A stretch of DNA of 64,000 bases from Alisma plantago-aquatica (GCA_963693085.1 OY856410.1:1334053804-1334117803), one strand, 5' to 3'; shown: positions 12,960 to 24,599, numbered from the stretch's first letter. The notes: a model not told the origin generated them from the letters alone. A program made the numbers and translations.

Positions 12960-14145
12960 TTCTCTGTGATCATCTCTATTCTTGTTCTGGAGGTGCTAGA
13001 GTTAATTGCTCTAGCTGAATCTCAACTCTCTAAGTGAATGCCTCATCTTCATAGAATCTTTTCAACATGTTTCCATTTGCATGGAAGATTCTAGACTTCT
13101 CACTGAATAACTCCATCATACCTAGCAGACAAATTTTGGTTACAATGAATGGTCCTGACCACCTTTATCAGAGTTTCCTGGGAAAGACTCTAATATTGAG
13201 TTAAACAACAAAAGCGTGTCTCCTTTATAAACATCTTTTCTTTTTAGGTGGACATCATGCCACACATTGGTCCTCTTCTTATAAATTGTGGCGTTCTCAT
13301 ATGCATGCAACCTAAGTTCCTCTTACTCTTGTAGATGCAAGAATTTGTTCTTACCTGCTAATTTTGGGTACATGTTGAGGAACTTAAATGCCCAATAAGC
13401 CTTGTTCTCCATCTCTACACGGAGATGGAAGGCTTTTCCATGAAATAGTATATAAGGAGTGGTGCCTATAGGTGTTTTTAGGTTATGTAATATGCCCACA
13501 GTGCATCATCTATCTTCATTGCCCAATACTTTCTTGTGCGGCCCACAGTCTTTTCAAGAATTTACTTAATCTATCTATTAGAAAAATCAACTTTCCTGGA
13601 TGTCGAGGGTGGTATGGGGTAGCAATTTTGTGATTTACCACATATTTTCTTAATAGGGCTTCAAATTGTCTTTCCTCAAAATGAGATCCCCTGTCACTAA
13701 TGACGGTGTGTGGGAGCCCATATCCATGAAAGATCACTTTTTTCAATAAGCTCATCACAACCTTAGAATCACAAGTAGTAGTAGCCATGGATTCTACCCA
13801 TTTGGAAACGTAGTCAACTACAATCAGGGTATATTGATTGTTGCACAATGAGGGGAAAGGTCCCATATAATCAATCCCCTAGACATCGACCATTTACACC
13901 TCTATTAAATAGGAAGAGGCATCTCGTCTCTTTTTGAGATATTATAGTGTGTTGGCACTCATTGTAGGACTTTGCATAAGCATGTGCATCTTTAAACATA
14001 GTAGTTCAGTACAATCCCAATAGCATAATCTTAGCTACAGTCCTATCATCGCCTAGGTTCCCATTGTATGGTGAGGAATGGCATTCTTATATAATCTTTG
14101 GTTCCTCTTCTTCAAGTATACACCTCCAGTATAGTCTGAGATGCG
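12960..14145 (-). pseudogene. Athila-like integrase (degraded)
   Basis: Read on the minus strand, 14145 to 13870 keeps a zinc-binding-like segment (CHSSPYNG, then DAHAYAKS). At 13866-13516 lies an integrase core with DYVSKWVE and ISDRGSHF, which hold two expected catalytic aspartates, followed by ATPYHP. The C-terminal part runs to 12960 with WSGPFIVTK and RIFHANG. These blocks match Athila-lineage Ty3 integrases, which join element cDNA to host DNA. Several frameshifts and stops separate the blocks, so no product is expected. A Ty3 fragment separates it from the RNase H at 14536. Confidence 0.8.
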
Positions 14146-14535
14146 TAACAAGTTTCCTTTTCTCTTTTAGGAATTTCAGGACGAAATTCTTATAAGGGAG
14201 GGAGATTGTTATGACCCACTCTGAGTTTAACTAGTAAGTATAGTGATTAGTGTATCACCATGTTGATTAAGTTAAGATAAGTGTTCAAGATGTGATTAGT
14301 GCTTTCATCAGGTTGAGACAACCTAGTTAGTATGTTTTCATGCTTTGAGGTTGTAATGGATCTTGCGGTTGAAAGTTTGTAAAAGAAATCACTTGAATCG
14401 GACTTTCGAGGTAAAAGATATGACATTTTCAAGTTCCTTGGACCTAGACTGCAATTTACCCATAAGTATTAACCCCTTTCCCTTATAGAAATTTTGGGAA
14501 AAAAATCTTATAAGGAAGTGATATTCGCTAGTAGT
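14146..14535 (+). mobile_element. Ty3 3'-end/LTR fragment inside Athila-like pol
   Basis: On the plus strand GGAATTTCAGGACGAAATTC is followed by the purine tract AAGGGAGGGAGAT and TGTTATGACCC at 14207, the usual end of pol, PPT and LTR start of a Tekay-type Ty3 element. A second, weaker copy of the same end (AGAAATTTTGGG then AAGGAAGTG) lies at 14486-14524. It interrupts the Athila-like frame between RNase H and integrase. Confidence 0.65.
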
Positions 14536-15995
14536 TGACGGCAGGCAAGGTAATTGCATATATTGTCGTACCATGGAACAATATGATTTATGGCCTTTTC
14601 CATCATCAGAGCTTCATTAGGATAGTTTTCATTGATGGGGAAGGCACTAGGTTCTCCAAAGATGATTCTGGATAAGTGGTATGCAACCAAATTCTGAGTT
14701 CCCTTTTTATCAACAACTTCAAGGTCAAACTCCTTCAGTAGAAATGCCCACCTAAGAATCCTTGATTTAGTATCTTTCTTTGTCATTAAGTATTTGATAG
14801 TGTTTTGGTCAATGTAAACTATGACTTTTGATCCTATAAGGTATGATCTAAATTTTTCAATAGAGTAGACGATGGCAAACATCTCTTTTTCTAGTGGTTG
14901 TGTAGTTGGTTTGTGCTTCATCAAGCATCTTGATTGCGTAGTAGATACCATGGTGCTTTTTGTCCTTTTCCTACACAAGGATAGCTCCCACTACATAATC
15001 ATTTGCATCACACATTATCCCAAATGGGAGATCCCAATCTGTAGGTTGGATGATTAGTGCAACCATACAGGGTGCTTTTTGAATCTCAAAAACTTTCAAA
15101 TAGTTTTCATTAAAGTTGAAAATGACATCTTTGACCAATAGAATGGGAAGAAGTTTGGAGATTTTTGAGAAATATTTAGTGAATTTCCTATTGTAACATG
15201 CATGCACAAGAAATCTCCTCCACTACGGTAATAGACTTGGGAGGTGACATTTTATCTATGGCTTCCACTTTACTCATATCAACCTATGTGCCTTTACCTT
15301 ATGTCCTAGAATAGTTTTCTCTTGGAATATGAAATGAATATTCTCCCAATATTTCAACTTCACATATCTTTATGACAAGGGAAAGGTTTTTGAAGATATT
15401 TTGAAAGGAAGTTCCATATACCTAGAAGTCGTCCATGAAGACTTCCATTATATCTCCCAAAAAGTCCAAGAAGATAGAAATCATGCTCCTTTGAATGGTT
15501 GCCAGTGCATTTTAAAGACCAAATGTCATACGCCTAAAGGCATATGTACCATAGAAGCATGTAAAGGTACTCTTTTCTTAATCATTTGGGTTAATAGGAA
15601 CTTGGCAGAATCTAAAATATATGTCAAGGCAGAAAAAATAAGAGTGATGAGCTATACGCTCAAGCACTTGATCAATGAATGGTAGAGTAAAGTGATCTTT
15701 CTTAGTGGTACAGTTGAGCTTTCTATAATCTATGAACATTCTCCACCTAGTTATTATCTAGGAAGCTATTTCATCTCCATTTCTCCCTTAACGATAGGCA
15801 TACCCCCTTTTTTGGTGTAACATGCATGGGGCTACCCACTTATTGTCGCTTGTTGGGTATATAGTCCCAAAATATCTAAGATTCAAAACCTCTTTCTTGA
15901 TTACTTATCTCAAGTTTTGGTTCCACCTCCTTTGTCCTTGAACTAGAGGCTTTGTGTTAGATTTTAGATGAATCCTATGCATGCAATCAATAGGG
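14536..15995 (-). pseudogene. Athila-like reverse transcriptase and RNase H (degraded)
   Basis: From 15990 downward on the minus strand I read the RT N-terminal region (IYPTSDNKWVAP at about 15830). The catalytic FMDD box is at 15428-15439 and is followed one codon later by a TAG stop. The RT connection and RNase H start (IMCDAND) lie near 15010-15200. RNase H residues D, E (EKEMFAIV) and D (VYIDQN) are kept, and LVAYHLSRI closes the domain near 14670. RT copies element RNA and RNase H removes the template. The segment order RT, RNase H, integrase is the normal Ty3 order. Stops and frameshifts make it a pseudogene. Confidence 0.85.
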
Positions 15996-17060
15996 TTCAA
16001 TCCCTCAATATCACCAACAAAATACCCAATAACCTTTCTTTGTATCTTGATCTCATCTAGGAGTTTCTCTTGTTGCTCTTTAGATAGAGAAAAACCTATG
16101 ATAATAGGATTTTTTCTTCATTATCTAGGAATGTGTACTTTAATCCTTCAACAATCTAATTCAGCTCAAGCATAGGTATTGGTGCTTGTTCTTTGTTGGA
16201 GTCATTCTCAAGGTGGGCATATTTTATAGTTTCAAAGACAAAAGCCTTTTCATCACTATAGTCACTTGTTAGTTGGTCCAAATAATAAATTAGTTCAATC
16301 ACCTCATAATCTTCTTGCTTGAGACTATAGTCAGTTAATACTCCCATCAGGGGATCTACTATGGCATTCTGCTCCTATATTTCCACACAAAATTGATTAT
16401 AGTTGTCCATGAAATAGATTGATGGTCCCCTCTTGGAGTCTTGAACGTTGATATCAATATGGTCATTTCTGAATCTTATGGTAATGGTACCATTTTCTAC
16501 GTCAATTAGGGCTCTTCCCATAGAAAGGAATGGTTGCCAAAAATCATCAAGCACATTGGTCTTCAACTATATCGTTGATGACTATATTGGGATAAAGAAT
16601 CTTCCAATGCAGATAGGTACATCCTCCACTATTCCAACATGCTTCGCAAAGGTTTGATCCGCTAACTGAATACACATTCCAATTTTCACCTTGTCAATTA
16701 TTTGTGCAATGGTTAGGGGCATTAAACTAATGTTGAATCCCTGATCAGCCAACCCCTTTCATTCCTCATTGTTTCCCACATTAAATGGGATGGTGAAGGC
16801 TCTGAGGTCTTTATACTTGGTTGGAATAATTTCCTACACAAAAGCAATAGACATTCTGGAAACTCTAACAGTATCAATATCATCACCACACCTTCTCTTT
16901 GTAATAAGATCTTTGAAGAACTTCACATAGGTCAGCATTTCTTCAATGGCGTCAATGAAAAGGATGTCGAGATGCAATTTCTTCATGGTCTCAATAAATT
17001 TCTCATATCACTTTTTAAGGTGAGCTTTGATCAGTTTGTAAGGAAAGGGTATCCTTAGTG
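15996..17060 (-). pseudogene. Athila-like protease and gag-pol linker (degraded)
   Basis: Minus-strand pieces include a conserved pre-protease helix (DAIEEMLTYVKFFKDLI, about 16910-16960) and a protease-like loop ADQGFNISLMPL near 16710-16750. At 16566-16375 lies a segment with FWQPFLSMGRALIDVENG, matching the region after the flap of Athila aspartic proteases. The catalytic Asp-Leu-Gly of the family appears as DQG here. Frames change repeatedly, so the enzyme cannot be made. Confidence 0.7.
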
Positions 17061-17960
17061 CATATGGATCTATGTTCCCAATGGCTTCAGTGGCAACATC
17101 AATTTCCTCATCTTTGGCAGAATTCTTCTTCTTACCTTTGTCTTTGGACTTGGTCTTTTAGTCCATGTTGCACTTTTTTTTACTTCTTTATCGACAACCA
17201 TAATTTTAACATCGTATTTAGGGATAGCATGACTCATTGGTTGAGCCTTTAATGTTTTGTTTTCCAAAATAGTTCCCAACCTAAGCATGGCCCTTTTTTT
17301 GTTTCAAAACCTCCTCGATTATGGCCTGATGTTCGATGGGATCCTTCCTTTAGGATTCTTAATCAGATCAGAGTGATTTGTGAGATGTTAGTCAATATTC
17401 TTATTATGCACTTGCATATCAGTGATTCACAAAGTGACATCCCTGATTTGAGATTGCATATGGTTCAAGACACTGTTTTTGATAGCACTTTGGCTCAATT
17501 GTTCATTTATATCATCTTTTCTTTTTATGAAAGCAAACATTTCAATCATATATTCTTACTGAGTTGGGACCTGATTCTGACCTTGACTAGTACCTCTAGA
17601 GTTTTGATTTTGGTTATGGCCTTGAAAAACTCCTGCTTTGCCGATATTTGGTGTTACAGGTTGAACTAGATGGTGCACCTCCTCTACCAAGCCTAGGTGG
17701 CATGTTAGGCAGGTTGTTTGGAATATACAATTGGTGAGAATTTTCAGCAACATTTTTGTTCCCATAAGAGAATCTAGGATGGTTTTTTTCTTAAAACTAG
17801 CACACAAGACATTCTTAATGTAGGTTGTTTGGAATTTATAGTTAGTGAGAATTTCAAGCAACATCTTTTTTCCCATAAGAGAACCCATGATGGTTTGTTC
17901 TCTTAAAACTAGCATACAAGAAATTCTCAATACCATCATCTTGTTTATCCTCTTCTTCAT
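17061..17960 (-). pseudogene. Athila-like gag C-terminal region (degraded)
   Basis: The minus strand carries the gag tail signature with HPRFSYGNKN and LYIPNNLPNMPPR, typical of Athila and Tat gag just after the capsid domain. It is present twice because of a 111-bp duplication. The capsid (retrotransposon gag) domain itself is missing, and the segment stops at 17960 close to a presumed Ty3 LTR end at 17976. The element is therefore 5' truncated. Confidence 0.7.
17711..17932 (-). repeat. In-frame 111-bp tandem duplication in gag tail
   Basis: AGGTTGTTTGGAA starts at both 17711 and 17822, and the following sequence runs in parallel to the end of each unit. The unit of 111 bp equals 37 codons, so the duplication preserved the frame when it arose. 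Confidence 0.8.
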
Positions 17961-17975
17961 GGGTGTTGTAACACC

Positions 17976-19945
17976 CCCTTAGGCATACATGTGTCGGTGA
18001 AATCAACTCTCACATTTTCCATAACATGGGATACTTGGCCCAAAATAATGTCACAATTATGATAAACATTGCAAGTAAAGTAAACAATCACCATGCATTA
18101 GTGTTAACATTGATTCATACATTGTTTTAGAAGAAAGGTACTACAACTTGAGTTCTTTGAGAAATATAACGTAACATCTAAACATTATCTAATACATGCA
18201 TGATATTATATAAAACTAGGATCTTCTATTGTATATGGCACTCAACCAAGAAAATCTTTGAGATCCTTAATCTATTCCTTAAGTTGTTCTTCATATGTCT
18301 CTATCCTTGATGTTTCTCTTTACCTGTGCGAATCATGCCCCTAGCCATGCATCAATAAATTGGTAAGTGGAATTTAACATATTATTATATCTAAAATGGA
18401 AAATATAAATTAAAAATATGATTTAAACATTATCATTGAAAAAGGGAAACATTCACTTTTAGAACATTTCTTTTATCTTGACATATATAAGAATCCTTGG
18501 GTTTGTACATAAGTGTCTCTTCTCTTATGCATCAAAGTGTCTTTTAGATTGTAACAAAGTGCCTCTTCTTTTATGCACCGAAGTGCCTCTTAGTTTTGCT
18601 CTAAGGAGCCTCTCATTGAGGATATTATATAAGCTATACATTATCTTTCTCTTGAAATCTCTTAATTTTCACTTAGATCTTTATCCTTGACTTTACTTTG
18701 AATGTGCATGAAATATGATACAATGTCTTATTGACAATAAATTATGTAATACAATTCATTATAAATAAATCAACTTTTAACAATTAAAATAGAAAATAAA
18801 GCATGCATATCATTCATTATAGATACATATGTAAAATCAACCAATACTTATGTTCAAAGTGCATGGACCACTTACCTCTTACCTAGAGAAGATCCTAGTT
18901 GCTCTAGTTAGGTTGATGAAACCCTAATCACGTTGTTGGGATTGATAAACCCAAATTACCCAATTAGAGAAATTAAAATTCATTAATAATTAATATTCAA
19001 ATTGAATTCTAGGGTTTTAGGGTTCTTCAAGGTTTGGTAGTAAAAATATCAAAAGAGTCTTTAAAATCACTATATTTTCATTCCTTATTTCATTATCTTT
19101 CCAAAGAGTATTTTTGGAAAATTTTCTAATCATTGGATGATTTACTATGATTTTTTAAGTTTATAACCAATCACAACATGAGATAAAACCATGTTGGCAA
19201 ACTATCCAAAAATGTAGCCAGTGAGGCTTAGCGGGACCAATACCATGCCTTCAAATGGTACATAGGCCCATTGATTCAGAATGTGCTTTAGAGACATAAA
19301 TGTGTGATAAAAACAAAAATAACCATGACAATGTGTAACATAAAACAACTGCTCAAGGGAAAAATGGGGAAATCAAACCCTTGTTCCTTCTTCTTCAGTC
19401 TGCAACCATGTTCAGGCCAAAACAGCGATAACACAGAGAAAAACCAAGATTTACAAACTTGATTTCAGGTTGCTTCACTAGGGAAAGAGGTGATAAACAC
19501 CTTCTCCATCACGGGACAAAGCCAATGAGTCCAAAATTGGCTCGTCTAATGGTCAGGAGCTCGAGAAATCCTTACCTCCTTGGCGAGGCAGAGGAGGAAT
19601 AGGGAAGACCCATTGGAAGCATGGGAAAAAACTAAAGAATAGAAAAAGAAATGTTTCATGTGATCAACTCACGACATTGTCTAGGGTGAAGCATGAGTGA
19701 AACAACAACAACATCATTGAGTTCAATCTCAGCGATCGTTGGATCTAGAAATAGGGAGGAAAAGAGGGGATACTAGCACACCTTCAAAGGATATAACCTG
19801 AAGGTCTAGGAGATTCCAAGATGTTCATTGACTCTCTGTGATCATTATATAATGTCATAGAAGGCAGAGATGATTCTTTGGAATTGTTTTCGAATCTTGT
19901 GACAAATAGGGTAAGGAATATGTGTGTGGAGATGATATAGGGAAA
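17976..19945 (-). mobile_element. Probable Ty3 LTR, minus strand
   Basis: On the minus strand the tract ends CTAAGGGGGTGTTACA at 17976, like the GGGGTCATTACA end of the Tekay LTR at 48800. It contains AT-rich, AGGGTTT-rich U5-like sequence (18900-19050) as that LTR does. No primer site follows, so it would be a 3' or solo LTR. Its upstream border is uncertain and is placed next to the copia LTR start at 19951. Confidence 0.45.
18505..18620 (+). repeat. Short tandem repeats of AAGTGCCTCTT type
   Basis: The motif AAGTGYCTYTT recurs about every 26 bp, at roughly 18509, 18535, 18560 and 18588, inside the probable Ty3 LTR. Intervening words such as CTTTTATGCACC are also shared. Confidence 0.55.
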
Positions 19946-21146
19946 ATGGGTGTTGGTATGTATGCCCAGAGAGTCAATCATATGAAGATTGAGATAAGGC
20001 ATTAGATACATGATTTAATTATTAACAAAGGCAAGCTTCCAATTTATTTTGTATATTCAATTATGAGATAATGAATTACATAATAAATCTCTAGATAATC
20101 ATATTAGTCAATGATGTATGTATTCAAGTTACTAACCTTGTGGATGAGATCATATGGATGATAAGAGTTCATATACATATTCTCATTATGTCCCTGATCA
20201 GTTGTTATTAGGAAAGGTTGATCAAAAACAATAACACATAAGATCAGAGTGTGAGTTGGTTGATGACTAAATCTCATTAGTCATGATATGGCAATATCAA
20301 ACTGAGCACATAGATACATGTTAGAGAATAGTGTATCAGATAGACACACCGTGAGTTTGACACATGGAAGCCATCATCATGGAATTCATAGCCAGGTCTC
20401 ACAGTGATGTTGGTGGTTGTGGTTCTTAGACTTGAAACCACTACACTCATCACATGTCGTTGGGTACACTTTGACATCATCAAATGCAATCCTGAAACAT
20501 GGTTGTTATAAAGGCGATGATTGGGTGACTTTGACACATGGGGATTGACTGTGAGTGATAGATATGGGATTTTTCCCTCCTATAGGAGTATGATATCCAA
20601 GACCTCTTGATTAGAGAGAATGAGAAAAGTATGGCCATACGCATGTGAGTCGATATATGATATTAAGCTTACATATATATCATGCAGACTGCTCTGATTC
20701 AAGAAACAAGATTGAATAATAATGAGGATGACTACTCCAAGCCTCTAGTTCAATTTAGATATCAGTGATAAAGGAACTATACAAACACTATAACTCCATA
20801 CACATATTGTAGGTTAAAGTTGCTCCCCAACTTTCCATTCACTTGGTGAGCAATGATGTGCGACTAGGCACCGTTGATTGCTTGTGATGTCATAAGCTAG
20901 TTATGGACATTCATTGACAACGTGATATGGGACCTATAGGGTCACACACATAAGAACTCATCTAGAAGAGGAGTTTGATCTTGAATGATGATTGGATTGA
21001 TTACTAAAGTATTTAGGTATTTCAACTCATGAAACAGATCAACTGACTAGACTGCCAAACGATCGGTTCAAGTGTTGAGACAACCATTTGGAGTGTCAGG
21101 TTGATTCTATTGTATAGTGCTAAGAATTCTGCTTGACCTGGGCTAC

Positions 21147-21385
21147 GAGATGCCTATTTCACCTATGTGAGATGGCCGTTTGGGATGGTGTGAGATGCCC
21201 ATCTCTTTTACATGAGATTCTCATTTCGGGAGTGCAATTCGATTGCACAAAGGATTGGTGTTGACGTCAAGTTGAGTACTAATTGGAATTGAATTTCTGA
21301 CATATGTGTATAACTGGAAGGTGCAAAATGATTGTATCGCATGCAAGATGACCCTCTCACTGGAAGAGATGACCATTTCAGCACA
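21147..21385 (+). repeat. Phased GAGATGNCCATCTC-type array in copia U3
   Basis: Units start at 21147, 21169, 21192 and 21214, and near 21343 and 21364, so spacing is 21 to 23 bp. The best units read GAGATGCCCATCTC, a near-perfect palindrome. It occupies the same LTR position as the CCGATCGG array in copy A but has a different core. Confidence 0.75.
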
Positions 21386-21500
21386 TGCATGTTGTGAAAC
21401 TTCCAGAATTGTTGCAAAAATTCAAGATCTTATGGTCCTTTCCACCCCCGCTTTAGTCCCACATCGGTTGGGGACTGGGAATCCTGACCCTAACCCCTCC

Positions 21501-21507
21501 TATATAG
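21501..21507 (+). promoter_or_regulatory. TATA box of copia LTR B
   Basis: TATATAG in CCCCTCCTATATAGAGAGGGGTATTGA aligns with the TATA boxes of the other copies. Confidence 0.75.
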
Positions 21508-22119
21508 AGAGGGGTATTGAAGGATTCCCAGAACACAACTAATTTGCAGACAATTAGAAATTAGTTGCTCAGACAGTTGTTATTCTCTCTGGTTGTGGTA
21601 ACCACGACAGCCCAGGTAAGTCCTACCCGACTAGGGAGGGATAGCCACGGGAGAGAAACAACTGAGGATCATTGTTGTGGAAGAGCATGTTGGTCACTAG
21701 TACACCAATGAGAGGGACAACTTATTCCTGTCCATTCCTACAGGATGATATGAGTTCTAGTTGGTCCGTGTGGATTACTCTAGAGGTCGAAGTCCTTTGG
21801 ATGCCGCTAGGAGAGCAACATCAACTCACAGTCTGTAGAGAGATATGAGGAGCTGCAGTAGCAGTTGTTCGAGTCTTCTATCTATGGAGGAGCAGTCAGA
21901 CAAGTCTGAGTATGACTAGGAGTTGCACAAACATCGTCTAAGATAAAGTGTGCATCTACATCAATGAGGATTATCGTTAGATTTGCTGCACGACCAGGTA
22001 TGTCTTCGTGAAATCATCTTTCCCATTGCATAGTTATTGACGCAATCTATTAGTTAATAAGAAATATGTCAGTAAAAATTTTGTTTATGCTGCCTACCTG
22101 ATGTCGTATTTTCCTATAA

Positions 22120-22132
22120 TGGTATCAGAGCC
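22120..22132 (+). other. Copia primer binding site
   Basis: TGGTATCAGAGCC exactly matches the initiator tRNA-Met primer site used by most plant copia elements. It follows the LTR end by one base. Confidence 0.92.
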
Positions 22133-22404
22133 ATGTCAACTAATTATGTTTTAGGATAATCCATATGATCTGATTTTAGATTTTATCATGTTTATTTATT
22201 GCATGCGATGTGAATATCTAAATGGGTTGATATGCAAGTATGTCTAATCACCACATAAAGAACCCCAAATGAATATATATATATATATGATACATATGCA
22301 ATTGACACGTGTCACCATAAAATCAATTTTAATGGTGGATGTGAAGTATGGTTATGGTCAACACCCCAGATTTGTGTGTGCATGGTTGCAGTTGCCCATT
22401 GTAT

Positions 22405-23445
22405 TCAGGGGGTCAAAGATTTGCTAGGAATTCTGGATCGAAGAAGGGGAAGATCCAAATATGGTGCAGAAAAACCAAAAAAAAAAAGACGAACGGAAGA
22501 TTTTGTGGTTTTTGTTGTCGTTTGTATATTCGCCCTATTCTCCAACTTGGAGTTGGCAGAGTGTGCCAAACCTTCCGGGGTGGAGGCACCTGAGGTGATT
22601 CTCACAACAATTGAGGAAACTTTTGTGGGACGCCGAGACGGTCTTATTGGCAGAGGAAGGGATCCTCCGCTCCCCCAAGGATCAATCACATGACCGTATG
22701 GTAATGGAGAGGGTGCCCGAATGGGACGCATCCTCTACCACTCCTGCTTTGGGAGTGGACGATTGCTTAGATTTCTTGGGGGCCCTATAGAATGAGGGCT
22801 GGGGGAATAGCTTATATGAGATTTTCTGGGGGGAAATCCTTCAGTCATAGAGCAGCTGTCGTAGAAGAGTCCTTTTTTTCACAACCTGGTTGGATGGAGG
22901 GTCGGATCAGAAATGGTGAGGAAATAGCAAGAATGGCTGCCGCAGCCAGGAGGCATATTGGAGACAGCCCACTTGACCAATTTTCCATCCTTCCATTGAT
23001 TATGATGAAAGTGGGAAAGATCTATTTATCATTCACTAATTCATCCTTGTCTATGCTGCTAGCTCTCAGTTTGGTCTTACTTATGTTTTATTTTGTTACA
23101 AAAAAGGGAGGGGGAAAGTTAGTGCCAAATGCTTGGCAATCCTTGGTAGACATTATTTATGATTTCGTGTTGAACCTGGTAAATGAACAAATAGGTGGTC
23201 TTTTAGGAAATGTGAAACAAAAGTTTTTCCCTTGCATCTTGGTCACTTTGACTTTATTGTTATTTTGTAATCTTCAGGGTATGATACCCTATAGATTCAC
23301 AGTGACAAGTCATTTACTCATTACCTTGGCTCTCTCATTTTTTATTTTTATAGGGATTACGATAGTTGAATTTTAAAGAAATGGGCTTCATTTTTTAATC
23401 CTTTTATTACCCGCAGGAGTCCCTCTGTCGTTAGCACCTTTTTCT
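22405..23445 (+). pseudogene. atp6: Nuclear copy of mitochondrial ATP synthase subunit a (NUMT)
   Basis: Frame 22792-23376 encodes the N-terminal half of plant mitochondrial ATP6, the proton-channel subunit of the F0 motor. It shows SPLDQF, TKKGGGKLVPNAWQSL, NEQIGGL, GNVKQKFFPCILVT, NLQGMIPY and SFFIFIGITIV in the expected order. A TAA at 23374-23376 replaces the conserved glutamine codon CAA. Coding similarity continues after it through PAGVP and is lost after about 23443, so the C-terminal channel helices are absent. Upstream, 22405-22860 in another frame probably holds the long variable N-terminal extension of plant ATP6, with several stops. It lies in a copia leader and cannot make a functional subunit. 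Confidence 0.9.
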
Positions 23446-23599
23446 ATTCTTATTGTTAATTGGTCTGCCTATTGAGCCTCTCTCTCCTTTCCAAATATAA
23501 ATTAATGTTCTTCTTCCTATTTCCCCTCGAATGTAACTCGAAGTTTTCCCATATATAATGTAATAAGAAATCATATAATTTTAATTTATGTTTCGGTGT

Positions 23600-23850
23600 G
23601 AGATGATGATATGCACAAAGATGAAATGAATGGCTCGTGAGATGGCCCGATCGACTCAAGGACCGAGGAGGCCAGACGTCAAGAGGTCAAACTAATCAAC
23701 TGGTGGCCCAACTGATCGAGTGGAGGTGCACAGACGCTACTTGGACCTGAGAACCAGACAATCACTTCAGCAGAACCCAACCAAGCAACCAGGAGGTGAG
23801 TCGATCGGTTCAAGAGTTGAACTGATCAACCTAGATTGGTTTGAGTATAG
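23600..23850 (+). repeat. Decayed phased palindrome array in copia leader
   Basis: CCGATCGA, CTGATCGA, TCGATCGG and CTGATCAA cores lie within a segment homologous to 43653-43857. Several CpG sites appear as TpG or CpA. Confidence 0.6.
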
Positions 23851-24566
23851 ATCTTCACCAAAAATAGGTAGCATATGATGTGGACCATAGGTGGTAGTAA
23901 TTCCTTGTGGTTCCAACGAATTACATTAGCATGGCCATAACCATCACTTGTGTGTTTTATTTATTGCATGTTCTAGTTTGTGGTTATATCATTTATATGA
24001 TATGTACTATATACTAGTAAATGTATGTGGTTTGCATATGAACATTACATATTGCACAAATAATTATATTATATTCGTATATTTAACTTTATTCTTTACA
24101 GTGGTTGTTTATGAAGAATAATATTAGATAGTTTATATTTTGATGATTTTGTTCACAATCCAATGGTTCTTGTATGACTGCCACTCTTTTAGTGTAATTC
24201 ATCTTCGGATGATACTTTAAATTTTATTTGTGGTCAAGGGGATTTTGCTTACTTTATACGGTGCTTGGCTGGTTCTATGATATTTTGATAATTTTTGGTA
24301 TATTAATTTGACTGTGAACTCTTTTTAATGATGCATACACTATTCCAATGTATATTCCAACATATGTATGATACTTGTTATTGCATTTTTAAAGTAAAAA
24401 TTAGCATACTCTTAATTATTTGTCAATATAATAAATGTATTACATATTATGAGATAGAAATGTGGTTTTACCTAATTTCAACTTGATTAGTTAGTTAGAG
24501 AAAAATCAAATAAATTTTTTGTTTGATTTGTAATAAGAAAATGCATATTCAAATGTGAGGATTCAT

Positions 24567-24598
24567 TGCATTCTATTTTTTTAATAAAATAGAATGCA
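24567..24598. repeat. Perfect 13-bp inverted repeat at element junction
   Basis: TGCATTCTATTTT (24567-24579) pairs with AAAATAGAATGCA (24586-24598) around a 6-base loop. It lies where copia leader sequence gives way to the minus-strand Athila gag fragment. Confidence 0.85.
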
Positions 24599-24599
24599 T

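Larger units (their letters stand above)
19951..22118 (+). mobile_element. Copia 5' LTR, copy B (~2.17 kb)
   Basis: It begins TGTTGGTATGTATGCCCAGAG and ends TTTTCCTATA right before a primer binding site, so both borders are visible. It contains the family landmarks: CATCACATGTCGTTGGG near 20450, GGGTCACACACAT near 20940, a phased array at 21147-21385, a TATA box at 21501, and the U5 block with CAGGTAAGTCCTACCCGA. This is the most complete LTR of the family here and is used as the reference for the other copies. Confidence 0.9.
22133..24566 (+). mobile_element. Copia internal leader region (element B)
   Basis: Sequence after the PBS matches the leader after the PBS at 43171: GTTTTRGGATAATC, an AT microsatellite, GGTGGATGTG, then after the mitochondrial insert GAATGTAACTYGARGTTT and GGTAATTCCTTGTGG-like blocks. 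No gag or pol was found here. From about 23930 to 24566 it is AT-rich with no match that I can see. The element is interrupted at 24567-24600 by the Athila gag fragment. Confidence 0.75.

Noticed and set aside
22792..23376. A functional atp6 gene
   Set aside because: It is cut by a TAA at a conserved Gln, lacks the C-terminal half, and sits inside a retrotransposon leader.
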